Below, one piece after another: positions 1 to 7,540 of a stretch of 64,000 nucleotides of DNA; position 1 is the stretch's first letter; the number at the start of each line of letters is the position of its first letter. The stretch is from the NCBI RefSeq assembly GCF_003056355.1, contig NZ_PYVW01000006.1, positions 1 to 64,000 of the forward strand, written 5' to 3'. The notes under the pieces were generated by a model. It was given only the letters and a program-made list of their open reading frames with translations. It searched no databases and had not been told where the DNA came from. This stretch comes from Devosia naphthalenivorans (GTDB taxonomy: Bacteria; Pseudomonadota; Alphaproteobacteria; Rhizobiales; Devosiaceae). A program made the translations under genes and the position numbers.

Positions 1-362
1 TAGATGGACTCGGGGCTGATGATCGTGCAACCGTGCTGGCGCGCCAGCCGGCCGGCGATGATCTCGGGCGACCATCCCATCGCAAGGTAATCCCTGACCG
101 TTATGGCCAGCGCCGGCTGGCGCGCCAACTTGTGGCGGGCATCCCAGCGCCGGCGCCGCGCCGCCAGACCATCCGCCCGCTCGCCATCATAGCTCCCGCG
201 CCAATGCCTGGTGGGCCTGCCATTGCGCCCCAACTCACGGCTGATGGTTGAGGCCGAACGCCCCAGCATCTGGCCGATCGCCTGCATCGAGAGCCCCTTG
301 CGCCGCCCAATGTCGATCTCAACCCCCTCCCGCAGGCTCAACTGCTCATACAAAGTTCCCAT
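1..362 (-). mobile_element. IS30-family transposase, N-terminal part, cut by the window edge
   Basis: An open frame starts with ATG at 362 on the minus strand and is still open at base 1, about 120 codons. The N-terminus reads MGTLYEQLSLREGVEIDIGR, followed by a helix-turn-helix (GLSMQAIGQMLGRSASTISR, ELGRNG) and then WSPEIIAGRLAR and ISPESIY. This is the DNA-binding front of an IS30-family transposase. The DDE catalytic domain lies outside the window. The insertion sequence end probably lies between about 372 and 407, just before a cut copy of the family A palindromic repeat. Family assignment is firm; completeness and activity cannot be judged. Confidence 0.85.
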
Positions 363-407
363 CGCACCAACACCATAGCAGGTGTTGCACTTGTGGCGTG
401 AGTCGAG

Positions 408-470
408 GGAATCCCACTTCACTTCAGCGCAAAAGTGAGTTTCCCGCTTTCGCGGGAATGACATCGTGGG
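408..470. repeat. Family A palindromic repeat, left half interrupted
   Basis: The segment contains GGGAATCCCACTTC, then AAAGTGAG and TTTCCCGCTTTCGCGGGAA ending in TGAC. Intact copies at 59248 and 63820 begin with a further CATTCCCGCG arm. Here that outer arm is missing and the transposase-bearing DNA begins instead. The insertion sequence has therefore most likely entered this repeat. Confidence 0.7.
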
Positions 471-500
471 TGGGAGATATTTGGCCGGGTCCCCTCTACT

Positions 501-1328
501 CTAAACCGGCTCGCTCGCCTTGTCGCGCGTGCGCCACGCCCCGTCCCGCCATTCCCGCACGGTGATGGTGATCCGCTCGGACGTAATGTCGATGATATTG
601 AACGCGTTGGTCTCGCCACGCAGTCGCGTCGAGATTGCCGAAGATGCCTGCGCCACAAGGATGGGCGCCACCACCGACTTACTGACGCCGATCGGCTCGC
701 CTTCGCGCGCCGCCTCGAGGCTCTCGTGCTTGCGCACATAGGACAGGTGGAAATGCCCTGACAACACCAGCCGCACACCAAGCTCGGCGAACCTGGCCAG
801 CGCCTCGTCGGCCCGCTTGACGCGCTTGGTCTGCTGCATCATCGGCTCGGTCGGAAACAGCAGCGGATGGTGCGCCACGATCACGCGGACGGCACTCGGC
901 GGAGCCTTGGCAAAGCGTTCGTCGAGGTCTTCCAATTGCCCGCGCGAGATCGTGCCGTGTCCCCAGTTCCACTCCAGCCGCGCCCGCCGCGCGGTCCGCA
1001 TGCCCACCAGCACGACCCCATCGGCTTCGAGATAGGGCTCGAGGTCCTCGGCGATATATTTCTTGTAGAGCCCGTAGGGATCAAGGAAGCGCCGAAAGAT
1101 GTTGACGGCCGGCACATCGTGATTGCCCGGCACGGCGAACACCGGCGCCGTCAATGTATCGAGGAACGCTCGCGCCTGTTCGAATTCCAGCTTGGTCCCA
1201 ATCTGGGTGAAATCCCCGCTCGCGACGATCAGGTCCGGCGCTAGTGCATTGATATCAGCGGCGAAGCCTTCGGCAAGTTGCGGATCATGGTGCCCGAAAT
1301 GCAGGTCCGAAATATGCACTATCTTCAC
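501..1328 (-). CDS. Metallophosphoesterase (CpdA-like phosphodiesterase family)
   Basis: A 275-residue calcineurin-like phosphoesterase. All the metal-binding motifs are visible in order: SDLHFGHHD near residue 7, ASGDFTQIG near 36, VPGNHDVP near 66, VAHHPL in the middle and SGHFHLSY near 190. No signal peptide is visible, so it should be cytoplasmic. Its ATG overlaps the last bases of the upstream lipid kinase gene by 4 bp, so the two are probably translationally coupled. The family includes class III cyclic-nucleotide phosphodiesterases and other phosphodiesterases. The coupling to a lipid kinase suggests, but does not show, a lipid or phosphate-ester substrate. Confidence 0.85.
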   Translation of the reverse strand: MKIVHISDLHFGHHDPQLAEGFAADINALAPDLIVASGDFTQIGTKLEFEQARAFLDTLTAPVFAVPGNHDVPAVNIFRRFLDPYGLYKKYIAEDLEPYLEADGVVLVGMRTARRARLEWNWGHGTISRGQLEDLDERFAKAPPSAVRVIVAHHPLLFPTEPMMQQTKRVKRADEALARFAELGVRLVLSGHFHLSYVRKHESLEAAREGEPIGVSKSVVAPILVAQASSAISTRLRGETNAFNIIDITSERITITVREWRDGAWRTRDKASEPV

Positions 1329-2260
1329 GCTACTTGCTCTCCTGCCTTGGCTTGATCGATCGCTGGCGGCACCAGCACAGTAAGCGCCAACGGCCGAATG
1401 GCAAAACGCAGCGGCGTCTGCAGGGTTATCACCTCACCGTCAAACATCACCTTCACCGATGGCTTGCGGGTTTCGATGGTGACGGCCTTGATGGTCTCCA
1501 CCTGGAGCGCCTCGTCATCCTGCCAGCGTCCCATCAGCATGCCGGTGGTCAGGCGGAGGAAATCGCCCAGCGTGAAATGGCTCAGCACGTAAAGCGTAAG
1601 CGTTCCGCGGTCCAGATTATGACGGGAAAAGAACTGCCCCATGCCCTCGTCATAGGCATTGCTTGCCACCGCCAGTGCCTGGACGCGTTCGACGCGGCGT
1701 GCACCTGCGTCGGTCTCGATGGCCACCGCCATGCGTTTGGCCCGCGCCAGCCGTCGGAAGAAATAGCGCAAGAAGCCAATCTTGGCCGCAGCATCATAGC
1801 GGCCCCGGATCTTCTCGCGCCCCGCCGCAACGCCGGGGATCAAGCCAATGACCACCTTGTGGAGGAAGATGCGGCCGTTGACCTCACCGACGTCGATGCG
1901 CCTTACCTCGCCGGTTTGCAGCGCCGCGACTGCGCTGGGCAGGTCCAGCGGCACATGCAAATCCTTGGCGAGCGCATTGACCGTTCCCAGCGGCAGGATC
2001 GCCAATTGCCGGTCCGTTCCGACCAGCGCCGCCGCCAGTGCCATGATGGTGCCGTCCCCGCCTGCAGCCACGATGGTCTGGGCCCCGCTATCCAGCGCCC
2101 GCTTGATGCGCGCATCCATGCCGGCCTCCGCATCGGCATCCACGATTGCCGTCATGCCATGGGTTTCGAACAGAGCCTGGAGTGACTCCGCGGTGATACC
2201 GGTTGCGTTGGCAGTGCCGGCATTGGCATTCAATATGACAAAGTAAGACGCATGGCTCAT
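1325..2260 (-). CDS. Diacylglycerol/lipid kinase family protein (YegS/DgkB-like)
   Basis: A 311-residue DAGK catalytic-domain protein. The nucleotide-binding glycine motif AAGGDGTIMALAAAL lies near residue 65 and is preceded by the typical FVILNANAG start. LPLGTVNALAKDL (normally LPLGTxNDFA) follows near residue 96. The C-terminal beta-sandwich domain ends with a DGE motif (VKVMFDGEVI), as in YegS. It probably phosphorylates a lipid or sphingoid substrate at the inner membrane. It is the first gene of a two-gene unit with the metallophosphoesterase (4-bp overlap). It is divergent from a PAP2-type phosphatase 50-85 bp away, so three phospho-ester enzymes cluster here. Exact substrate unknown. 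Confidence 0.88.
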   Translation of the reverse strand: MSHASYFVILNANAGTANATGITAESLQALFETHGMTAIVDADAEAGMDARIKRALDSGAQTIVAAGGDGTIMALAAALVGTDRQLAILPLGTVNALAKDLHVPLDLPSAVAALQTGEVRRIDVGEVNGRIFLHKVVIGLIPGVAAGREKIRGRYDAAAKIGFLRYFFRRLARAKRMAVAIETDAGARRVERVQALAVASNAYDEGMGQFFSRHNLDRGTLTLYVLSHFTLGDFLRLTTGMLMGRWQDDEALQVETIKAVTIETRKPSVKVMFDGEVITLQTPLRFAIRPLALTVLVPPAIDQAKAGEQVA

Positions 2261-2331
2261 GCTGTTCGCATCCTGATCTACACCCCTGCTCTAGCGGAAC
2301 GTGCACTGGCGTGAGACGTTGCGTGTCAAAG

Positions 2332-3105
2332 ATGAGAATGGAAACGATGTTTGATCGCCTGCTGGCCAACAAGCACTACCGCCGCGTCCAGAGCTTTGTT
2401 TCTGGTGAAATCTGGCTCCTGGGGGCCATAGCAGGCGCAAGTGGGCTGCTCCTCGCTTTCCTCAGCATTGCCGACGAGGTGCTGGAGGGGGAGACGGAGG
2501 CCTTCGATAAAGCCATCCTGATGCTGTTTCGTGACCCTGCCAATGTGGACCGAGTCATCGGGCCCGAATGGGTACATGAAATGATCCGCGACATCACCGC
2601 GCTTGGCAGCTTCTCACTGCTCGGCCTCATCGTGATCGGGGTTTGCGCCTACCTCGTTATGGTACGCCTGAAGTCCGCCGCGCTGCTGCTGGTTATATCG
2701 GTCATCGGCGGCACGCTGCTCAGCACGTTCCTCAAAATGGGCTACAACCGCCCCCGCCCTGACCTGACGGCGATGTCCCAGCAGTTCACCGCAAGCTTCC
2801 CCAGCGGTCATGCCATGCTCTCGGCAGTCACCTTCCTGACCATCGGTGCGGTGCTTGCCCGTCTGGCCCCTACGCGCAACCTCAAGATTTTCAGCATCGG
2901 CAGCGCGGTGTTCCTCACCCTGATCGTGGGCTTCAGCCGGCTTTATATGGGCGTCCACTTTCCCAGCGACATCCTCGCCGGTTGGTGCCTCGGCGCCGCC
3001 TGGGCCATGCTATGCAGCGCCATAGCCTTCAAACTGCAAAAGACCGGCGCTGTGGAGGAGCCTGCCGAGCAGACAACTCAAGGCGAGTCGGTCGAGGCAA
3101 AATAA
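2332..3105 (+). CDS. PAP2-family membrane phosphatase
   Basis: A polytopic membrane protein with about five or six hydrophobic segments. It carries the three-part PAP2 signature: KMGYNRPRP (KX6RP type) near residue 140, PSGHAM near 157 and SRLYMGVHFPSD (SRX5HX3D) near 205. It should dephosphorylate a lipid phosphate such as phosphatidate or undecaprenyl diphosphate on the periplasmic face. The start is unsure: GTG at 2311 and ATGs at 2332, 2338 and 2347 are all in frame and none has a strong ribosome binding site. It is divergent from the lipid kinase gene, which suggests a shared lipid-phosphate theme. Confidence 0.85.
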   Translation: MRMETMFDRLLANKHYRRVQSFVSGEIWLLGAIAGASGLLLAFLSIADEVLEGETEAFDKAILMLFRDPANVDRVIGPEWVHEMIRDITALGSFSLLGLIVIGVCAYLVMVRLKSAALLLVISVIGGTLLSTFLKMGYNRPRPDLTAMSQQFTASFPSGHAMLSAVTFLTIGAVLARLAPTRNLKIFSIGSAVFLTLIVGFSRLYMGVHFPSDILAGWCLGAAWAMLCSAIAFKLQKTGAVEEPAEQTTQGESVEAK

Positions 3106-3106
3106 C

Positions 3107-3215
3107 TCCCACCCACCGCGCTTCCCTCGGACTTGATCCGAGGGCCTTTGCCCACTTGTGCCGCGCTGAGAGTGACCCCCGGATCAAGTCCGGGGGAAGC
3201 GCAGTGGGTGGGTGA
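3107..3215. repeat. Family D palindromic repeat (CGGACTTGATCCGAGGG type)
   Basis: An outer inverted repeat, CCACCCACCGCGCTTCC against GGAAGCGCAGTGGGTGGG, encloses two smaller palindromes, CCTCGGACTTGATCCGAGG and CCCCCGGATCAAGTCCGGGGG-like. It fills the gap between the convergent PAP2 and gapR genes. Related copies lie at 20999, 29061 and 58592. Confidence 0.75.
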
Positions 3216-3240
3216 GATAATGGATATTCGAGCCGGACGC

Positions 3241-3501
3241 TCAGTCCTCCGGCGGCGCCTCGACCATGCCGAGCGCCGACATGTAAAGCTCAAGCAGGGC
3301 TTCCTGCTCCATGCGCTCATTGGCATCCTGCTTGCGGATGGCAACGATCTTGCGCAGGATCTTGGTGTCGAAGCCATTGCCCTTGGCTTCGGCATAGATT
3401 TCCTTGATATCTGCGGCGATGGCGGCCTTTTCTTCTTCCATGCGCTCGATGCGCTCGATGAATGCCCGCAACTGATCCTGGGCTACGCTGTCGTCGGCCA
3501 T
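3241..3501 (-). CDS. gapR: GapR-like DUF2312 nucleoid-associated protein
   Basis: An 86-residue, charged, helical protein with the DUF2312 pattern: [20 protein letters not shown], then [18 protein letters not shown] and [22 protein letters not shown]. In Caulobacter, GapR of this family forms a clamp on overtwisted DNA ahead of replication and transcription. The length fits the family and it lacks other domains. Upstream, AAGAAGGACG lies before the ATG as ribosome binding site, and a perfect inverted repeat TCAAGC-GCT-GCTTGA sits at 3523-3537. Confidence 0.9.
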   Translation of the reverse strand: MADDSVAQDQLRAFIERIERMEEEKAAIAADIKEIYAEAKGNGFDTKILRKIVAIRKQDANERMEQEALLELYMSALGMVEAPPED

Positions 3502-3522
3502 GGAATAAACGTCCTTCTTAAA

Positions 3523-3537
3523 TCAAGCGCTGCTTGA
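3523..3537. promoter_or_regulatory. Inverted repeat upstream of gapR, possible operator
   Basis: TCAAGC-GCT-GCTTGA is a perfect 6-bp inverted repeat with a 3-bp spacer. It ends about 22 bp before the gapR ATG, where a repressor or an autoregulatory protein could bind. No clear -35/-10 pair was found around it. An alternative is a short mRNA hairpin in the leader. Confidence 0.35.
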
Positions 3538-3678
3538 ACAGCACTAAAGGCTCCGGTTCAACCCCTTTGTGGGTCAATCCACATCCAGGTGTGATTGGGG
3601 TCCCCCATTTCCAACAAAATGCCCGTTTTGCCATTGACCTATGCGGCACCATGGGCTCAAACAGGCACGTTTTTTCCA

Positions 3679-4248
3679 ATGATCTCCGGCATCCTTTTGC
3701 AAGCAATCCGCTTCGGACTGACCCTGATTTGTGCAGTCGGCGCCAGCGTCGTCTTTTTTGCCACGCCTGCGCGGGCTGATCTGCGCATCTGCAATGAAAC
3801 GGCCAATCTGGTTTCGGTCTCGATGGGCTATCGCGCCGAGCGCGGCTGGATGAGCGAAGGCTGGTGGCAGGCCCCTCCCGGCGATTGCCGCGTGCTCTAT
3901 CAGGGCGACCTGCAGCGGCGCTTTTATTACATCTATGCCGTAGACGATATCGGGGGCGGCGCCTGGGAAGGTTCGGTGTTCATGTGCACACGTGACGAAA
4001 CCTTCACGATATTCGGGGTTGAGGATTGCCTCGCCCGGGGCTATGAGCGCACCGGCTTCTTTGAAATCGATACCCAGAACCGCACGGACTGGACACTGCA
4101 GCTGACCGAGGACAATGCCGGCCCTGCCGTGGTTGGTCCTGATGCCGGCGAGGATCTCGAAGATCCCACATTCCTTGTCGATCCAGACGACGTTTCATCC
4201 GATGCGCCGCAGGACGACATAACGACCCAAGGAACGGACACGCAATGA
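3679..4248 (+). CDS. DUF1036 secreted protein
   Basis: Starting at the ATG at 3679, the protein has a hydrophobic signal sequence (ISGILLQAIRFGLTLICAVG, with a likely cut after ARA) followed by a DUF1036 domain. That domain holds ICNETANLVSVSMGY, GWWQAPPGDCRVLYQGDL and FMCTRDETF with conserved cysteines, and an acidic low-complexity tail. It is probably periplasmic or surface-exposed; the molecular role of DUF1036 is not established. The stop overlaps the pyruvate kinase ATG (ATGA), so the genes are co-translated. A longer upstream frame from 3595 is possible but would bury the signal sequence. Confidence 0.82.
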   Translation: MISGILLQAIRFGLTLICAVGASVVFFATPARADLRICNETANLVSVSMGYRAERGWMSEGWWQAPPGDCRVLYQGDLQRRFYYIYAVDDIGGGAWEGSVFMCTRDETFTIFGVEDCLARGYERTGFFEIDTQNRTDWTLQLTEDNAGPAVVGPDAGEDLEDPTFLVDPDDVSSDAPQDDITTQGTDTQ

Positions 4249-5684
4249 GACGCATGAGACGCGCCAAGATCCTCGCGACCCTCGGGCCCGCCAGCCACGA
4301 AGAAAAGATGATCGAGGAACTGGCCAAGGCTGGTGCGGACGTGTTCCGCATCAATATGAGCCATGCCAGCCACGAAGTGCTGCACCAGACCGTTGCGCGC
4401 ATTCGGGCTGTGGAAAAGCGTCTCAATCATCCCCTGGGCATCCTGGTCGACCTGCAGGGCCCCAAGCTCCGCGTCTGGAAATTCGCCGGCGGTTCGGTGA
4501 ACCTTGTTGCCGGGCAGAAATTCACGCTCGACAGCCAGAAGGACGACAACGGCAATGCCGAACGCGTCTATCTGCCCCATCCCGAGATCATCGAAAGCGT
4601 TTCGGTCGGTGATCGCCTGCTGCTTGACGATGGCAAGATCGCGCTCAAGGCCACCAAGGTGGGCAATGGCGCCATCGAGACCGAAGTCATCTATGGCGGC
4701 AAGCTGAGCGACAAGAAGGGTGTTTCCCTGCCCGATACGCTGCTGCCCACCGGCGCGCTGACCGAAAAAGACCATGCCGACCTGCTCGAAGGCCTCAAGG
4801 CCGAAGCGGACTGGATCGCCCTTTCGTTCGTGCAGCGTCCCGAGGACATCATCGACGTGCGCAAGATCGTCCAGGGTCGCGCCGGTGTCATGGCCAAGAT
4901 CGAAAAGCCCCAGGCCATCGACCGGCTCGATGAAATCGTCAAGCTCAGCGACGCCATCATGGTGGCGCGTGGCGATCTTGGCGTAGAATTGCCGCTCGAA
5001 ACCGTTCCGGGCCTGCAGAAGCGCATGATCCGCATGTGCCGCCGCTATGGCAAGCCGGTTGTCGTTGCAACGCAGATGCTGGAATCGATGATCACCTCGC
5101 CGGTCCCGACCCGCGCCGAAGTGTCGGACGTTTCCATCGCCGTCTTCGAGGGCGCTGACGCCATCATGCTCTCGGCCGAATCCGCATCGGGCCAGTACCC
5201 GGTCGAAGCCGTTGCCACCATGAACAAGGTTGCCATCGCCGTTGAAAGCGACGCCAACTATCGCAACATCATTCGCGCTGCCCAGACCGAACCCGAGGCA
5301 ACCGCCGCCGACGCCATTTCGGCTGCCACACGCCAGGTTGCCGAAACGCTCGATCTGGCCGCCATCGTGACCTACACGGCCTCTGGCTCCACCGGCATCC
5401 GCGCTGCCCGCGAGCGGCCATCCAAGCCCATCATTGTGCTGTCCCCCAACATGCGCACCATCCGCCGCATGTCGGTGGTCTGGGGCGTTCACTGCGTGCA
5501 GACCGAAGACGCCGTCTCGCTCGAAGACATGGTCGATCGCGCCTGCGTCATCGCCTACCAGGAAGGCTTCGCCCGCCCTGGTGACCGCGTCGCCATCACC
5601 GCAGGCATCCCGCTGGGCACCCCCGGCGCCACCAATATGCTGCGCATCGCTTTCGTCCGCCAGGACGGCGCCGGCTCAAGCTGA
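4245..5684 (+). CDS. pyk: Pyruvate kinase
   Basis: A 479-residue pyruvate kinase converting phosphoenolpyruvate and ADP to pyruvate and ATP in lower glycolysis. The N-terminal AKILATLGPAS and FRINMSH motifs carry the phosphate and K+ site residues. MAKIEKPQAID holds the catalytic lysine. MVARGDLGVELPLE and VVATQMLESMI, then TRAEVSDVSIAVFEGADAIM, complete the barrel, followed by the C-terminal domain. The length is normal for bacterial type I/II enzymes. The start overlaps the DUF1036 stop by 4 bp. A strong terminator follows at 5707-5733, so the DUF1036 gene and pyk form one unit. Confidence 0.97.
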   Translation: MRRMRRAKILATLGPASHEEKMIEELAKAGADVFRINMSHASHEVLHQTVARIRAVEKRLNHPLGILVDLQGPKLRVWKFAGGSVNLVAGQKFTLDSQKDDNGNAERVYLPHPEIIESVSVGDRLLLDDGKIALKATKVGNGAIETEVIYGGKLSDKKGVSLPDTLLPTGALTEKDHADLLEGLKAEADWIALSFVQRPEDIIDVRKIVQGRAGVMAKIEKPQAIDRLDEIVKLSDAIMVARGDLGVELPLETVPGLQKRMIRMCRRYGKPVVVATQMLESMITSPVPTRAEVSDVSIAVFEGADAIMLSAESASGQYPVEAVATMNKVAIAVESDANYRNIIRAAQTEPEATAADAISAATRQVAETLDLAAIVTYTASGSTGIRAARERPSKPIIVLSPNMRTIRRMSVVWGVHCVQTEDAVSLEDMVDRACVIAYQEGFARPGDRVAITAGIPLGTPGATNMLRIAFVRQDGAGSS

Positions 5685-5706
5685 CGCGCCTCGCAAACCG
5701 CCAAAG

Positions 5707-5733
5707 AAAAGACCCGCTTCGGCGGGTCTTTTT
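5707..5733 (+). terminator. Rho-independent terminator after pyk (bidirectional)
   Basis: GACCCGC-TTCG-GCGGGTC is a 7-bp GC stem with a UUCG tetraloop, followed by CTTTTTG. It is also preceded by AAAGAAAA, so it works as a terminator for the convergent SRPBCC gene on the minus strand as well. Confidence 0.9.
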
Positions 5734-5739
5734 GTATCT

Positions 5740-6141
5740 TCACCCGCGCGCTTCCAGCACGCTCTTGAGCGCCAGAAAGTCGGTGGTGATCCATTCCACC
5801 GCCGAGGCGAACTGCGCCTCATCCATGCCTTCGCGTGCGAAATAGGTGAACATCAGCTCCGTGCCTTGCTGGTTAGGCACCACGCGCAAGGGCGTGAACA
5901 GCAGTTCACCCCCCGGAATGAATATCGCATGGTCCAGCACGCCGTAGGGATTGGGTGGCGTGAAGCGAACATGCCGGTAGCCAAAGGACATCTCCCCTTC
6001 CCAATCGCCATTGGGCAGCGGCTTGAAGCTGCCCGGCTCCACGGCAGCCCATTGGGCATAGTTCCGGGGCTGCGCGAGGAAGGCATAGACCTCATCGCAT
6101 GGCCGCTCGATGGAGACACTGATGATGTGGGATGGCCGCAT
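5740..6141 (-). CDS. SRPBCC (START-like) domain protein
   Basis: From the ATG at 6141 (preceded by GGGGAA at good spacing) a protein of 133 residues is encoded. It begins RPSHIISVSIERPCDEVYAF, then LAQPRNYAQWAAV, the standard opening of the SRPBCC/polyketide-cyclase fold: an N-terminal strand, then a helix and a YxxW region. A C-terminal helix (FASAVEWITTDFLALKSVL) closes the cavity. Such proteins bind hydrophobic ligands, but nothing shows the ligand here. An in-frame start 33 bp upstream would overlap the rpmJ terminator. Convergent with pyk. Confidence 0.8.
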   Translation of the reverse strand: MRPSHIISVSIERPCDEVYAFLAQPRNYAQWAAVEPGSFKPLPNGDWEGEMSFGYRHVRFTPPNPYGVLDHAIFIPGGELLFTPLRVVPNQQGTELMFTYFAREGMDEAQFASAVEWITTDFLALKSVLEARG

Positions 6142-6180
6142 GGAAGGTTCCCCGTCTCGCTGGGCATGGCGCAAAAGCAG

Positions 6181-6202
6181 AAAGCCCGCTTGCGCGGGCT
6201 TT
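6181..6202 (-). terminator. Rho-independent terminator after rpmJ
   Basis: AAAGCCCGC-TTGC-GCGGGCTTT is an uninterrupted 9-bp stem. On the minus strand it is followed by CTGCTTTT. It lies 27 bp after the rpmJ stop codon. Confidence 0.85.
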
Positions 6203-6228
6203 CCAATGCATATCGATGGAAGCGGAGC

Positions 6229-6354
6229 TTAGCCCTGGCGGGCCTTGAAGCGCTTGTCGACCTTGTTGATGATGTATACCCGGCCGCGACGGCGGACGAG
6301 CTTGTTCGCGCGGTGGCGAGTCATCAGCGCCTTCAGCGAGTTGCGGATCTTCAT
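6229..6354 (-). CDS. rpmJ: 50S ribosomal protein L36 (cysteine-free type)
   Basis: A 41-residue frame whose translation begins [20 protein letters not shown] and ends [11 protein letters not shown]. This is L36 of the large ribosomal subunit. It lacks the zinc-binding cysteines of the E. coli RpmJ type, as is usual in alphaproteobacteria. It stands alone rather than in the spc operon. It has its own promoter at 6412-6440 and its own terminator at 6181-6202. The leader carries a terminator-like palindrome (6373-6397). Confidence 0.95.
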   Translation of the reverse strand: MKIRNSLKALMTRHRANKLVRRRGRVYIINKVDKRFKARQG

Positions 6355-6372
6355 CGGTGTTATCCTCAGGTC

Positions 6373-6397
6373 AAATAAAAGGGGCGCCTAGGCGCCC
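6373..6397 (-). terminator. Terminator/attenuator palindrome in the rpmJ leader
   Basis: GGGCGCCTAGGCGCCC is a perfect 16-bp palindrome followed on the minus strand by CTTTTATTTG. It lies between the rpmJ promoter and the rpmJ start. It could end oppF read-through, attenuate rpmJ, or both. Confidence 0.65.
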
Positions 6398-6411
6398 GAA
6401 ACTTGAGCGCA

Positions 6412-6440
6412 TACATAGGGAAATTGGCCGGGGCTGTCAA
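6412..6440 (-). promoter_or_regulatory. Sigma-70 type promoter for rpmJ
   Basis: On the minus strand TTGACA (6440-6435) is followed after 17 bp by TATGTA (6417-6412). This predicts a transcript start near 6405 and a leader of about 50 nt that contains the 6382-6397 palindrome. Confidence 0.6.
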
Positions 6441-6517
6441 CGCAGCAGAATAGAGGTTTTTACCACTTTTCCGCAGGCTTGCACCCGGGCAAATGGCAGC
6501 AAACCCGAAGCACGCTT

Positions 6518-7540
6518 TCAGGCGCCCAGCACAGCCTCTTCCGGCACTTCGATCTCCCGCCAGCGATGACACGCCACCAGCCTATTGTCCTCGATCGTCT
6601 CGAGCGGCGGCCGGTGTTCGGCGCAATAAGGCTTGGCAAACCGGCAGCGCGTACGGAATGTGCACCCCGAAGGCGGATTGATCGGCGAGGGTATTTCGCC
6701 CTTCAGCGCATCGATATTGCGTTGCCGAGCCAGCCGCGGATCGGGAATCGGCACCGCCGTCAGCAGCGCCCGCGTATAGGGATGGCGGGGCTTTTCGTAG
6801 ATCTCGTCGCCCGTCGCCAGCTCCACGATACGGCCCAGATACAGCACCAGAATGCGGTCCGAAACGTGCCGCACGACGCTCAGATTGTGCGAAATGAAAA
6901 TCAGCGTCAGCCCGAACTCGTCCTTGAGTTCGCTCAAAAGGTTCAGGATCTGCGCCTGGATCGACACGTCGAGCGCCGACACTGGCTCGTCGCAGACAAT
7001 CAGCTTGGGTTCGGTAATCAGCGCCCGGGCAATCCCGATGCGCTGCGCCTGCCCGCCCGAAAACTCATGCGGATAGCGGTTGATCATTTCCGGCAGCAAA
7101 CCCACCGCTTCCATGATCTTGAGCACGCGGGCCCGCCGCTCCTGCTTGTTGAGCTCGGGGCGCAAGGTGCGTAGCGGGTCGGCAATGATCTCGCCGACCG
7201 TCATGCGCGGATTGAGGGACGCCAGCGGGTCCTGGAAAATGATCTGCAGATCCGCGCGGCGCTGGCGCATTTCTTCGGCCGGCAGCTTGGTCAGATCCTG
7301 CCCCAGCCACAGCACCTGCCCCTCGTCCGGGGCGAGCAATTGCAGGATGCAGCGGCCGAGCGTGGATTTTCCACACCCGCTCTCGCCCACGATGCCAAGG
7401 GTTTCACCCTTGCGGATGGAGAAATTGATATTCTCCAGGGCCGTCAGCGTCAGCGGCCGGCTGAACAGGCCCGAGGATACCGAGAACGTTTTCTTGAGGT
7501 CGCGGATTTCAAGCAGGTTGATCGGGGTCTGGTCCATCAT
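6518..7540 (-). CDS. oppF: Oligopeptide ABC transporter ATP-binding protein (OppF/DppF type)
   Basis: A 340-residue ABC ATPase with Walker A GESGCGKST near residue 54, signature FSGGQAQRIGIARAL, Walker B LIVCDEPVSALD and the H-loop FISHNLSVVRH. The C-terminal oligopeptide/dipeptide extension (HPYTRALL, then a Cys-rich CTFRTRC and YC) is typical of OppF/DppF. It powers peptide import together with OppD. It is last in the oppABCDF order and its start overlaps the oppD stop (ATGA-type). ATG at 7537 is an equally good start. Confidence 0.93.
   Translation of the reverse strand: MMDQTPINLLEIRDLKKTFSVSSGLFSRPLTLTALENINFSIRKGETLGIVGESGCGKSTLGRCILQLLAPDEGQVLWLGQDLTKLPAEEMRQRRADLQIIFQDPLASLNPRMTVGEIIADPLRTLRPELNKQERRARVLKIMEAVGLLPEMINRYPHEFSGGQAQRIGIARALITEPKLIVCDEPVSALDVSIQAQILNLLSELKDEFGLTLIFISHNLSVVRHVSDRILVLYLGRIVELATGDEIYEKPRHPYTRALLTAVPIPDPRLARQRNIDALKGEIPSPINPPSGCTFRTRCRFAKPYCAEHRPPLETIEDNRLVACHRWREIEVPEEAVLGA

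Noticed and set aside
4041..5492. A 483-codon minus-strand frame opposite pyk
   Set aside because: It is the antisense shadow of pyruvate kinase. Its translation is rich in D, G, H and A without motifs, and the plus strand has a full pyruvate kinase.
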